NCBI GenBank assembly: GCA_039000515.1 | Contig: JBCFYV010000100.1 | Span: forward strand, 20,002,471 to 20,066,470 | Direction of reading: 5' to 3' | From: Timema cristinae | Taxonomy: Eukaryota > Arthropoda > Insecta > Phasmatodea > Timematidae | Length of the DNA stretch: 64,000 bases | Shown: piece by piece, positions 1-9,948 of the stretch | Layout of the letters: each line of letters begins with the position of its first letter | How positions within the stretch are numbered: position 1 is the stretch's first letter | Notes under the pieces: model-generated | The model's input: the letters and a program-made list of their open reading frames with translations, nothing else | Databases searched by the model: none | What the model was told of the DNA's origin: nothing | Translations under genes and position numbers: made by a program

Positions 1-25
1 ATTTCTATATTAATATAAAGGTTTG

Positions 26-29
<4 letters not shown>

Positions 30-59
<30 letters not shown>

Positions 60-82
60 CACACACACACACACACACACAC
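30..82. repeat. (TA)n/(CA)n microsatellite
   Basis: About 28 bases of alternating TA run directly into about 24 bases of alternating CA. It is a compound dinucleotide microsatellite with no gene nearby. Confidence 0.95.
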
Positions 83-939
83 AATAAAGTTGTGCTTTAT
101 AAAACTTATTTTCATTGACATTTAGAATTTAAGACACAATTTTTTTCATTAATGGAAATGATTAATTATAAAATAACGAGGCGCTTTATATCCCGGACCA
201 TAGCTCATTAAGTAGAATTTTTTTCATAATATTCTGAAATAGTGAAAAATATAATTTTTTAAGTCCAGTTAATAAATACACTTTTTGTACCGAATAAAAT
301 GTTTTATTTAACTTTAAATGGTCCTAGCTATACAGCTGAGAAATGTAAAATATTTGTCCCAACATATTTTAATCCAAATTTGAAAAGTTGAGAATGTTTA
401 ATATATTTTAGAAATTTTAATTTGAATCTTATGTAGAATTTAAAAAACAACTGTATTATATTTAAATGTTTGACTTTTAAGAAATAACTATTCACAAGTT
501 AGAAAGTATGCTTAAATATAGTTTAACTTTTATTTTTTCATGGGTTTTTATTCTCTAATATAGCGAGAAAAGTCTTCTTGTAATCATGAACATTTTCAAC
601 CTAGAGATTAGCTTTACGTTTTATTTTATCCTGAATTAAAAAAGTGGATTTCTCTGAATATAAATACTAAATTGTTTGAATGATTTTGTTCAAAATTTAA
701 TGGCTATACCGTTGAATGTATATCTACATATATATTCAACGGCTATACTTTGGGAGTTTGTGTTGATTTTGACACTAATCTTTATATTAACGGTAGTTTA
801 TTCAAGAGTGAATTTTGAAAATTACAAATATTTCGAGAAGGTTCTACCAATTTTGTTTAAACTTTATATCTAGCTAGTGTTTGATCTGACAAATAATACT
901 GTACACTTGAGTAAAAATTTATTTTAGTGCAGTTTAATG
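83..939. other. AT-rich intergenic DNA
   Basis: I see only AT-rich sequence. The longest open frame (676-873, plus, 65 codons) is hydrophobic and has the composition expected of AT-rich noise. No splice-site pattern, RNA gene or clear repeat boundary is visible. Confidence 0.5.
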
Positions 940-1270
940 AAGAATAATTTCTGTAAAGTCAACAGATTTTCGAAAATAGCTTTAAAGGCTTGATTAAATA
1001 TGTAAATCTGGGGAGTTTTCAAAATGACAAATAGAAATGTACACTTATTTTTTAGGGGAAAATTCACTAAAGGGTAGTTTACCAAAGACCGATTTTTTAT
1101 AAAATTTCAAATGTTTTGAAAATAGCTTTAACTATTTGGCTCAAAATGGGTATCTGGCAAATATTTACAATAAAAATAATTTCATATAAATTGTTTTTTC
1201 TTAAACAATACATTTAATAGTTGTGTTGATTACTGATATTTGAACAATTGTAGTTTAAAAAAATTGAATC
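940..1270. repeat. Degenerate AT-rich repeat, units of roughly 100-140 bp
   Basis: The phrase GAAAATAGCTTTAA recurs near 975 and 1115, each time followed by a similar context (ATTNGGCTCAAAATGGG-like) and a later TATTTAC-rich stretch. Diverged copies appear in the reverse orientation at 45290-45780, so this is an old dispersed repeat and not unique sequence. Confidence 0.45.
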
Positions 1271-1284
1271 ACATTGTTTTTCAG

Positions 1285-1505
1285 CTTATACGCATCTATA
1301 ATAACTACTCTAAGGGGGTGGGGAGGAGGAAGGAAGCGTTTTAGAGGTAATCTACCAGCACTTGCGTGGAAGGAGAGTGGAAAACAATTGAGGGAAAAAT
1401 ACCCTCAGTAGACACGACCGGTATTCGAATATCGATCTCTCCATCTCCAGCAGGCCAGTCTAACAGGAAATTGACGCCTTGGACAATTCTTCCGCTGAAG
1501 TGGGT
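1285..1505 (-). repeat. tRNA-derived SINE, family A, diverged
   Basis: Read on the minus strand, the copy starts with the CCCACTTCAGCGG-like head, then a B-box-like match near 1423-1440, then the body phrases for this family (CACTCTCC, CTTCC, AAGTGCTGGTAG-like) and ends near the GCGTATAA-like tail. The last part of the tail (the TAGTAAGACG segment) is missing. Confidence 0.7.
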
Positions 1506-1919
1506 TTTTTGAAAATATATTTAACAATTTTTCCATTTGAGGACTATTTTACACGATTTAATAATAGCGAATGTTTATTTTTATAAAATATATTAATTTA
1601 TGATAAATGATATGATAAATTTTAGAAAATTTGAAATCTTTCAAAAAGTATTTTAAAATATTATTTAAATGGATGTCTGTTAATTGTTAATATATCTTCT
1701 TATTTATCATGATTTATTTTTAACAAATATAAATAATTTGAGAGTAGTTTACAAAAAATTTTTTTTTTGAAAATTTGAAATATTAAAAAAATTGTTTGGT
1801 CAATGTTGTTTGGTTTTTTTGTGAAAAAGGTTTTTATTGTACTAAGAAAATGATAGTTTTCCGAGGAAAACTTAAGTGGGGTTTACATTAAAAAAAACGT
1901 TTTTTTTTTCTAATTTGGG

Positions 1920-2350
1920 GGGTTTACACTTAACTTGGCCATCGAACATCTTATAGCTTTAAATTTATTTAATTTTTCTTAAAAAACTATTAAAGTCCAA
2001 AACGGTGCTAAATATGTATATAACGATGGTATATTTACATTCTTAATTTGAGGGTGTGGGGGCTGGAGGGAAGGTCCAACGACTTAATTTTTTTGTATCT
2101 TAAATATTTTTTTCTCGCTAATCTATTAGGGTGCAAAACGCCATACTTGGGTGCAAAACGGTGCAAAACAGGACTTTTAAGATGGCATGAAAAAAATCCA
2201 ACATTTTAATATTGGGGGGGGCTAACCTTAACTTGGCCCCCCCTTAACATAAACAGTCGTACCACCTCTTGGGTTAGGGTGCAAAACAGAGCAAAATAGT
2301 TGCAAAACGGTGGTACATTTAAATTTTAATGTTGAGAAGGTGGGCGGGCC
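1920..2350. repeat. Degenerate repeat with GGTGCAAAAC motif
   Basis: GGTGCAAAAC or close variants occur at about 2130, 2150, 2160, 2279 and 2300, mixed with G-runs followed by CTTAACTTGGCC-like phrases. Spacing is irregular. I cannot assign it to a known family. Confidence 0.4.
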
Positions 2351-2359
2351 AACTTAAGT

Positions 2360-3725
2360 GATCTTGTTAATCCCTACTCTACAAAATATCACAACTTCAA
2401 AAATCATCAAACATTGAAAGGAGATTCCTTGTGTAGTAGATTGTAGAAATCTTAGTTAATCAAGTAGTATAGTAGCACCGTTGTCAGTAGGTAGAGACAA
2501 CGGCCGGTGAGTGTATGCCTAATGCGGTATGGAAACGAATCATAAGAGAACATGAGGTGCCCAGTAGCAAAATTTCACTCAACCAGCAATGCTTGAAGTG
2601 GCAGCTTTGTCAGCCAATGTTTTGTTTATGGTTTAGTGTTTTTAGTTGTGACTTTCGTGGCTGTTAGATTGTCACAGTTGTATTATTCAAATAATTATCA
2701 TATGTTGTACAGCCAATGCCTTAATTAAGCCTTTATTAAATTTTGAAGGCATAAATGCAGTGAATGTTATGCAACATTTTATTGTTTTTTATCGAAAGTT
2801 CTGACTGATGAAATGAGGACATTGAGGTTAGTGTTAATGTTTGACTTCTGAAATACACACTAAGTTTTCTAGCAAGTATCCATACTGGTTTGAATTGAAC
2901 TAATGTATCTTATTTCATTGTTTATTAAAATAGGCTTCCATGAAAGCAATTTAAATAGGCTCAAAGCAACAATGAATGAAGAGGAGTAATAGGGCTGTGA
3001 TACATTGTTACAACCCTTATAATTTTTCATTTGATTAAGTAGACTACATAAAACAAAAACTTAAGTATTTTTTAACCCTTTAACATTTTCAAATTTGGGA
3101 TACATTTTAAAATTTATTTAGTGTTCGATTTGCGTGAGATCTCGTTTAACCGTGTTGTTTAGAGTGCTGATTTCGAATTTGCCATCAGTTATTTAATAAA
3201 ATGTTTATGTAACTTTAAAAATCCAGTATGAACAAATAAATAAATAAATTAAAAAATACAAGGTCCTAAAAGCTCGGTTTAAGGCTTGATTATCACACCA
3301 AACTTTTAAAAAATCTGAGAGCCCCCTCCCCTCCGTTCTCAACATTGCCCTTTTTGTAGTCTCCTTTGCTACTTGGGAATTTTTCAAATTTTGAAATGCT
3401 TAAGAGTTGGGAAAAACACTGGATCACCGCTCAGCCCCAAATATATTTTGTGCAACACCCCTGAATGAAAGATACAGTAACAATTTTCATAGGAAGGGTC
3501 AAGTGACTAGATCTACTTCACATATTCATACGTCAAGTAATGTGATCTGCAGCTGTCCCTTTTGATAGATATTTATACCTTTAAAAATAACACTTAAAAT
3601 ATGGTAACATGTTATCAATGTTTACCGCAAAATAATGTGTTTATAATTAATAAAAGGCCCTTCCTATCGAGAGTGGACATTATTTCTTACAACTCGTGTG
3701 GGATATCCGCTATAAATACAGATAT
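2360..3725. other. Intergenic DNA with no recognised feature
   Basis: Both strands contain only short open frames without recognisable domains. I see no tandem repeat, RNA gene or transposon end. Confidence 0.4.
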
Positions 3726-3729
3726 GAGA

Positions 3730-3880
3730 GAGAGGTAATTTTAAGAAAGCTTACCAAACTTTGCGAGTAGGAAGAGCGGGGAAAAATAGCACCGCGGTAC
3801 ACTCTGCGGGTATTAGAACCCGAACTCCTCGTCAACGGCAAACCAGACAAGACTAGACCAACGCCTTGTCTGGTGTGGTG
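3730..3880 (-). repeat. Diverged tRNA-derived SINE fragment
   Basis: A B-box-like segment read on the minus strand (near 3805-3820) and the following CTGCGGGTATTAGAACCC context resemble the head of SINE family A. The body is only weakly preserved and the head merges into unmatched sequence after 3880. Confidence 0.4.
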
Positions 3881-4259
3881 TCCTCGAGGGGTGAAACGCT
3901 CTCTGACCAAGACAGAGGTCAAACCCCGCACTGCAGTATCTGCAGCCATGTAGGGTGCCACGCCCTTCCCTTACACGATAAATCATCGTCGACAATATTA
4001 GGGTGATCAAAAGGGTAATTTAAAAAAAAATGTTAGGGTAACATTTTTAACCGGTATTCATAAATTGTTGGAATAGAAGGGGGCGCGAGCTAGGGTCAGT
4101 ATTTTTGCAGTTTTATAACAAAATAAAAACCCTTTTTCTGGACCAAAATAGTAGAGACTTTTGGTTGATTTTTACACGTATTTAATCCCAAAGATTTCTT
4201 GAATATCTGTCGTGCGTTTTATGGGATTGATGAGAAACTTTTGAAATAAAAATAAAAAG

Positions 4260-4350
4260 CCCTCGTAAAATGGGTATTATTAAATGGATAATAGTAATAA
4301 TAATAATAACAGTAATGGTAATTAGTGCTAGTGATAGTAGTAGTATTAGT
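4260..4350. repeat. Dispersed repeat shared with 9205-9262
   Basis: The stretch ATTAAATGGATAATA followed by (TAA)n and GTAATGGTAATTAGTGC occurs here and again at 9205-9262. The flanks differ, so it is a dispersed repeat containing a small trinucleotide run. Confidence 0.6.
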
Positions 4351-4481
4351 AAAGAAACACCTGCTTCTAACACACAACTTTCGCAATGAACTAGACTGCC
4401 GATTACAGGGAAATTGGAGTCCGGTCCTGATCGTAGTAGTGTATTACATTGATTGACAACAAATATCCAACAACTGTTGAG

Positions 4482-4722
4482 ATTACTGTGCATCTTGGTG
4501 CCCGTTAGGGTTACAAGTATATTCACTCATTACGTTAATGTGATAGGCATGAGGACGGTTTTCAGAGGATATGTACCCGCATTCTCGTGACTGCCGATTG
4601 GAAAACCATCTTGTAAAAACCACTCTCAGTACACCAACCGGGATCCAAACCCCGATCTCCCCATCATCAGTCTAGTCTATTGAGTGTGTGATGCCTTAGG
4701 CCATTCAGCCGCCGAAGTGGGT
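4482..4722 (-). repeat. tRNA-derived SINE, family A
   Basis: From right to left it shows the head (CCCACTTCGGCGGC), a mutated B box near 4650, the CTCAGTACACC linker, the CCGCATT body word and a degraded copy of the shared tail (CCCGTTAGGGTTACAAG) ending near 4482. Confidence 0.75.
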
Positions 4723-5335
4723 TGTAGGAAATTATACCAAACGTTTCTATCAACTGTCGATATTCGCTAAATTGACTGATTCTTGGGAAAATACGTTAGA
4801 TGTGAGTTAACAGACCTTCCCGAGTTTTAAATAATAAAAATAAAATAAAACTAAGACTATTTTTTTTTACCAAAAATTTGGAACATTTTCTAAGTATTGA
4901 CAAATGTGTGTCCGTGAGTTGAGCCTTCTCAGGTGTTTGGTATCATTTATGAGTGAAAACATTATTGTTACGTATGTGCTACCAAACAAATTAAACATAT
5001 TTGGTGTTCAAATTCAACATTTTATGATGGTTCATCATAATATTGAGGTCCATGGGCCACTCACGCGTTTTGACATGCCTGCCTTTATTTAGACCATGGG
5101 GCCACCCAAGCGGAACAACGAATCTAATTATAAATCCACATTATCTCTAAAACAGGCATCTGTATCAACATAGGCCGGTGTTTGAACAAAGGCCATCTTC
5201 AAGAAAATGCAAGTGCTTAAAGAACGGCTCGATGTGGCGACCCAAGTTCTTAGCGTCCGAAAAATGAAACGCAGCACTCTCGCTTTCGTGATATAGGTTA
5301 TCTTGGTACGCAGCAAAACACTTCCCTCGAACGGA

Positions 5336-5760
5336 GAATTCCCAGGTCCGTGAAGTTGGCAGCACCACTAACGGCACAAATTTTTAAACCTATGCCAATA
5401 TTTAGTGCTGAATTTGTGCTACAAGAATATCCTATCCCCATAATGTGTGCTTCCATAGTTTTTGTGAAAACTTTAAAAAAAAAACTCTGGGTTCTGCCAA
5501 CTTAACGTAGCAGCACCCATAACGGTACAAATTCTGAAACTTATGCCAATATTTAGTGCTTAATTTGTGCCACAAGGATATCCTATCCCCATAATTTTTG
5601 CCGCCATAGGTTTCGTGAAAAAGAAAAAAAAAAACAGTGGCTGCTGCTGGCAGCACCCGTAACGGCATTAATTCTGAAACCTTTACCAATATTTAGTGAT
5701 AAATTTGTGCCGCAAGAATATCTTACTCTAATAATTTTTACCCCCATAGTTCCATGAAAA
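5336..5760 (+). repeat. Satellite-bearing dispersed element, about 140-155 bp tandem units
   Basis: It begins at GAATTCCCAGGTCCGTGAAG and continues as three tandem units. Each carries GGCAGCACC, AACGGCACAAATT, CCAATATTTAGTGC, AATATCC(T)ATCCCCATAAT and CATAGTTTTCGTGAAAA, in that order. Unit starts near 5365, 5517 and 5655 give periods of about 152 and 138. The same units with the same left boundary lie inverted at 14536-15020. No TIRs are apparent. A Helitron-type or other satellite-carrying non-autonomous element is possible, but unproven. Confidence 0.75.
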
Positions 5761-6239
5761 CATCATAAAACGATAAGTTGTGTTTACACCAAGTTGTATT
5801 CAGTACTGGCCAGCCCTCACTTCAAGGCCGACCCTAGTTTCTCCCGCCTGTACACTCTGTGACGTCATACTTGTATCCAACTGGGGTCCACGATAATAAA
5901 CATATATATGAATGCCGTATATTTATGAGCATAGATGAAAAAAAAATCTGGGCGCTTGATCAATACTTTGATGAAATAATTTTTTAAAGACACTCTTTTC
6001 TTTGAACAGCTAATGCTGTTTGTTTTTTTCAAAATTTTTAAATCATTTATAAAAATGATCCCATTTTATTTATTAGTTGTAGGATTGATAATTGTATACG
6101 CCTAAGGTTTATTTGAGGGACTGTATTTCTAGATTTTATAGTTTGCAATGAAGCATTATTTTTACCAATATTATACTAAAATATATATTTAAAAAAATGT
6201 ATTTCTGTACCATCGGTAAAAATTATGAAGCACTATGTT

Positions 6240-7220
6240 TAAATTGCAAATGTGAATACATAGCACTGTCATGTGCTGAGTTTGTACCACAATTCTCAAA
6301 TTATGTTCTGCCATAATTTTCGTTTAAACACTTTCAAGCTTTGGGCGCTGCTAAATTCTTAAACCTATTCAAATATGTAGTGCTCAATTTGTGCCCAAAA
6401 TATTGTACATTCCCGTAATTTGTTCCCTTAGCCCGCAATAGTGTTCGTAAAAATATTCAAACACGTTTGGTGCTGCTAACTTCGCATAGTATTATCACTA
6501 AATTAATGGCACAAATTTCTTAGTTTTACTATAAATACATCCAACTACTTTTATTTGTGACCTCATACTTTTCTTGAAAATATTAAAATATTGTAGATGC
6601 GGCTTGTAACACCATCAACAGTACAAATTCTGATACCGATGCCAACATTGAATACCAAATTTTAGTCGTAAAGAATATCCCACACCTATTATTTGTGTCG
6701 CCATAGTTTTCATGAAAATACCAGTGGCCTCATGTTAAAATTAAGGAAGGTCATTTAGAGGAAGTGCACCCACATTAGCGTGAAGTGTGTGTGTGTGTGC
6801 GTGTGTAAAAGGGGGTGGGGAGATGTAATAAATCACAATAAATGTTCAAAACCACCTGGCTAAGATTCATGCCTTGTACTCACAGTCAGCAGCAATCAGT
6901 ATATCAGTATATCAGTATGACTCATTTTAAACCATGCGAACGCTGATGCAGAAAACCCCTTTCTTTCAAATAAGCTTCTAGTCTTAACTGATATCACCTC
7001 CAATGTTACACATTTGAGAAACATGTGAGGATATTTAGTGCTCAAGTAATTTTTTGTGTGAATAGTTGGCATTTTAATAGTTTTCGTAAAAATGACAAAA
7101 CTTTCGTTAGCTACCAGCAGCAGTTTAATAGCACAAATTACGAAAATGTTACCAGTATTATTTGCTGAATTTGTGGTTCAAAAACCCATTTTCATAGTTG
7201 GTGCTATCTTAATTTGCCAT
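6240..7220 (+). repeat. Decayed continuation of the 150-bp satellite
   Basis: Weakened versions of the same words in the same order occur around 6280-6480, 6600-6720 and 7000-7210 (CATAGTTTTC, AATTTGTG, CCAACATTG). The array seems once to have been about 2 kb long, with older units toward higher coordinates. Confidence 0.55.
6786..6806. repeat. (GT)n microsatellite
   Basis: Short alternating GT tract with one C interruption. Confidence 0.85.
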
Positions 7221-7579
7221 AAAACGCTTTAATGTATTACCACCTATTAATAATACTTGTGTAACCTAAATTTAAAAAAATCTTTAATACAGGTCACAGG
7301 ATATTATTTATTATTCCTTAGGGTGTGCCACATAAATAAATCAGTTTTATATATTGTGCCATAAATGGTTTTGGAGAAAAGAACAAAACTGCTAAGTGAA
7401 ACATGCAGCACCAACATTTTAAAACTACAAATTATATTAACAACACCAGTGTCACAAATTAATAATAAAATAGGAATTTGACTTGTATAGTTGTGTTAAT
7501 ATTCTTAATTATTAAAATAACATGAAAATATTATTGCTTAGTATATTAGTATCAGCTCATATTTTCTCGTGTACAAGAT

Positions 7580-7607
7580 TGTGTGTGTGTTTGTGTGTGT
7601 GTGTGTC
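7580..7607. repeat. (GT)n microsatellite
   Basis: Alternating GT tract with one TTT interruption. Confidence 0.85.
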
Positions 7608-7829
7608 CAGTGTGGTGCTTACACAAGCTGCACGAGTTGACACATTCTCACAAAGGAACTGTTCATAAAACTTTTAGGGGTGGCTAGAGGGTGTGAGGCA
7701 GAGAAATACATTCGTCACTAACTCTTGTCAAACCTTCGAGATATCTCATGTACCCCAAAAAGATGTTTGATCTATTTTAGTCACAAACCATTTTCTATTG
7801 TAAGATATACTTTTGGGATGTAACTCTAA

Positions 7830-8505
7830 GGGTTCGGCCAGACTGCCAAGCGAGCGCGCGAGCGAGCGAGCGCGCAAGCGACTGGGTGGCCAAACTGGCG
7901 AGCGCGCAATTAGCGGACCCTAGTAAGATTATTATTAGCACCGCGTCTTACTACCCGTTCGGGTTATACGCTCTTACGCTAATGTGTAATGGTAGGGTTA
8001 TTGTGAGATGAAATGAAGGACCTACAGTTTAACGTGGAATCCGAACCACGGTGGTGGCCTGGCATTCCTACATTCACAAGATGTCTTGTCAGAGGTGAAG
8101 GAAGGGTTTGGTAATCAGATAAATCTGTGCCGGGACCGAGGATTGAACCCCGGCCGCCAGCACAGAAGTCTGACACCTTACCCCTAGACCGCCAGGTCAC
8201 CGGGCCATTAATAGCAAGTGTGTTAAACCTATCACTGATAGAAAAAAGTCAAATATCATGTCAAAATGAGAAGTTTCCCCAGCACTCAATGAACCAACAT
8301 ACAATAATATTGCCTAGCGCCTGTAAACTAGACTGTACCGGGTCGAGCGCGCGCGCTTGAAAAATAGAACCAGTTCTATCTTTCAAGCGCGCGCGCTCAG
8401 TCGCTCGCGCGCTCGCTCGCTCCAGTGTGGCCACCCCCCATTACAACCAATGTGTTCTATTTTATATTTTAGTCGCTCGCTCGCGCGCTCAGTCTGGCCG
8501 TACCC
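7830..8505. mobile_element. Non-autonomous TIR DNA transposon with GCGA-rich ends
   Basis: The left end starts GGGTTCGGCCAGACT and the right end, read inverted, starts GGGTACGGCCAGACT (14 of 15 identical). Both are followed inward by runs of GCGA/GCGC. TAA flanks each side (7827-7829 and 8506-8508), which fits a 3-bp target duplication as in PIF/Harbinger-type elements. No transposase is visible. A family-B SINE (7930-8201) has inserted inside. The core at 8210-8335 is shared with a second, decayed copy at 43538-43990, which shows that it is a dispersed family. Confidence 0.75.
7930..8201 (-). repeat. tRNA-derived SINE, family B, full length
   Basis: On the minus strand it runs from GGTGACCTGGCGGTCTAGGG (A box in a tRNA-like head) through a B box near 8140, the CCTTCACCTCTGACAAGAC body and the CCGTGGTTCGGATTCCACG segment to the shared tail AACCCGAACGGGTAGTAAGA and a short ATT run. 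It lies inside the 7830-8505 transposon. Confidence 0.9.
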
Positions 8506-8511
8506 TAACAT

Positions 8512-8720
8512 TAAACTGAGCCCCAAATGATGGGGAGATCAGGGTTCGAATTTAATTCAGGTGTAATGAGGGTGTTTGTTTCTAAATTATTGTTTTACAC
8601 TCTCCCCAACGCAAATTCGTTTACACTTCCTATAAATTCAACCTCTCTCATTCTTAACACATTAGTGGAATTAGTAGGGCCTACATACGCATATAGTCCG
8701 AATAATAATTATTATTACTA
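8512..8720 (+). repeat. tRNA-derived SINE, family A, head-truncated
   Basis: It starts near the B box (GGGGAGATCAGGGTTCGAAT), followed by the CACTCTCC and ACACTTCCT body words and a degenerate tail CGCATATAGTCCGAATAATA. The right end runs into a small TAA/TAT microsatellite. Confidence 0.7.
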
Positions 8721-8785
8721 TCATCATTTTAATTTCCTTAACTATCGCGTTAGCCAACAGTCACAATAGTCACATAACATCCTCT

Positions 8786-9030
8786 TCAGTGGCCGCGGGG
8801 TCTAACGCGCTATTTTTATGTTAGGCCAGACTGCCGAAGACGGGGATATTGGGGTTCGATCCCAGTTGGGTGCACTGGGGGTGTTTTTCCCTTTAAAAAA
8901 ATCCACTCACCCTTCACACAAATGCGGGTACACTTCCTCTAAATCAAGCCTTCTTATTTCCTAGCCAATGAGTGTAATTAGTACATAGGCCTATAACCTG
9001 AACAGGTAGTAAGATATGGTGCTAAAAAAA
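8786..9030 (+). repeat. tRNA-derived SINE, family A
   Basis: The head GTGGCCGCGGGGTCTAACGC, a B box at about 8850 (GGGTTCGATCCC-type), the CAAATGCGGGTACACTTCCT body and the tail GGTAGTAAGATATGGTGCTA occur in the expected order. The copy is close to full length and ends in an A-run. Confidence 0.85.
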
Positions 9031-9741
9031 GTTACATAACAAACCAAGGCTGAATAATACACAAGTATGACATAGAAGTATAGCTGCAGAATAATATAAG
9101 ATAAATAATCATAGGTAACTAGAAATATGAGACGGAAAGTTTCCCCTATATTTTTCCCGGAAAATCTTCCAATTATTATTTCTGTTAAATAATTTCAATT
9201 GATTAAATGGATAATAATAATAATAGTAATGGTAATTAGTGCTAGTGCTAGTGATAGTAGTACATTGGCGTACAAGCCGGACGGGTGGTAAAACATTGTG
9301 ATAAAAAAGCAGTAAAGAAAAATGAATTATAACCTTTGTAGACGCGTTATGTTCATAAATCATAATCCAAATTTTGGTCATCAATAAGTTAATTAAAATA
9401 ATTTTAAGTTTGACCCGACATTTTTCTCCCCCTCTATCTTCCATGTATCCTATCTACCCCTATCCCCCTTCTTCTAACACACTGATCTCCTAACACACTA
9501 TCTTTTGAAGTATAATAGGATCAAAGTGTCACCTTTTGACCCCCCAACCACATGCCGCCACTGAAGAAAATTTTCATCTCTATAATGGTAACTAAATAAT
9601 GCTACATTATAATCATAAAAAGTAGTAAGAAGAAGAATGTAAATTTAGAACACGCACTGAATAATGATAAGAGATCTCCTTTAGTAATCATAATACTACT
9701 ACTACTAATAATATTAATGACAATAGTAATAATAAAAATAT

Positions 9742-9784
9742 GCGATGGCCATGGGGTCTGAGTGTGGTTTTTCCTTAATTATTT

Positions 9785-9837
<53 letters not shown>

Positions 9838-9948
9838 CGTAAATGTGGGTCTACTTCCTCTACCTACCTCATCCTTAATCCATTAGAGTAATTATTACAT
9901 AGGCATATAATCCGAACGGGTAGTAAGACGTGGTGCTAATAATAAAGA
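9742..9948 (+). repeat. tRNA-derived SINE, family A, with internal CT expansion
   Basis: The head (GCGATGGCCATGGGGTCTGAG) joins directly to the GTGGTTTTTCC body, so the anticodon-to-B-box part is deleted. The usual CTCTCCCTC body word has expanded into a long CT run. The tail TAATCCGAACGGGTAGTAAG ends at 9948, exactly where the GC-richer reverse transcriptase element begins. Confidence 0.8.
9785..9835. repeat. (CT)n microsatellite
   Basis: About 50 bases of pure CT inside a SINE. It probably arose from the CTCTCC motif of the SINE body. Confidence 0.95.

Noticed and set aside
9262..9563. Possible small hAT element (CATTGGCG left, CGCCACTG right)
   Set aside because: The ends match over only a few bases and the flanking octamers differ.
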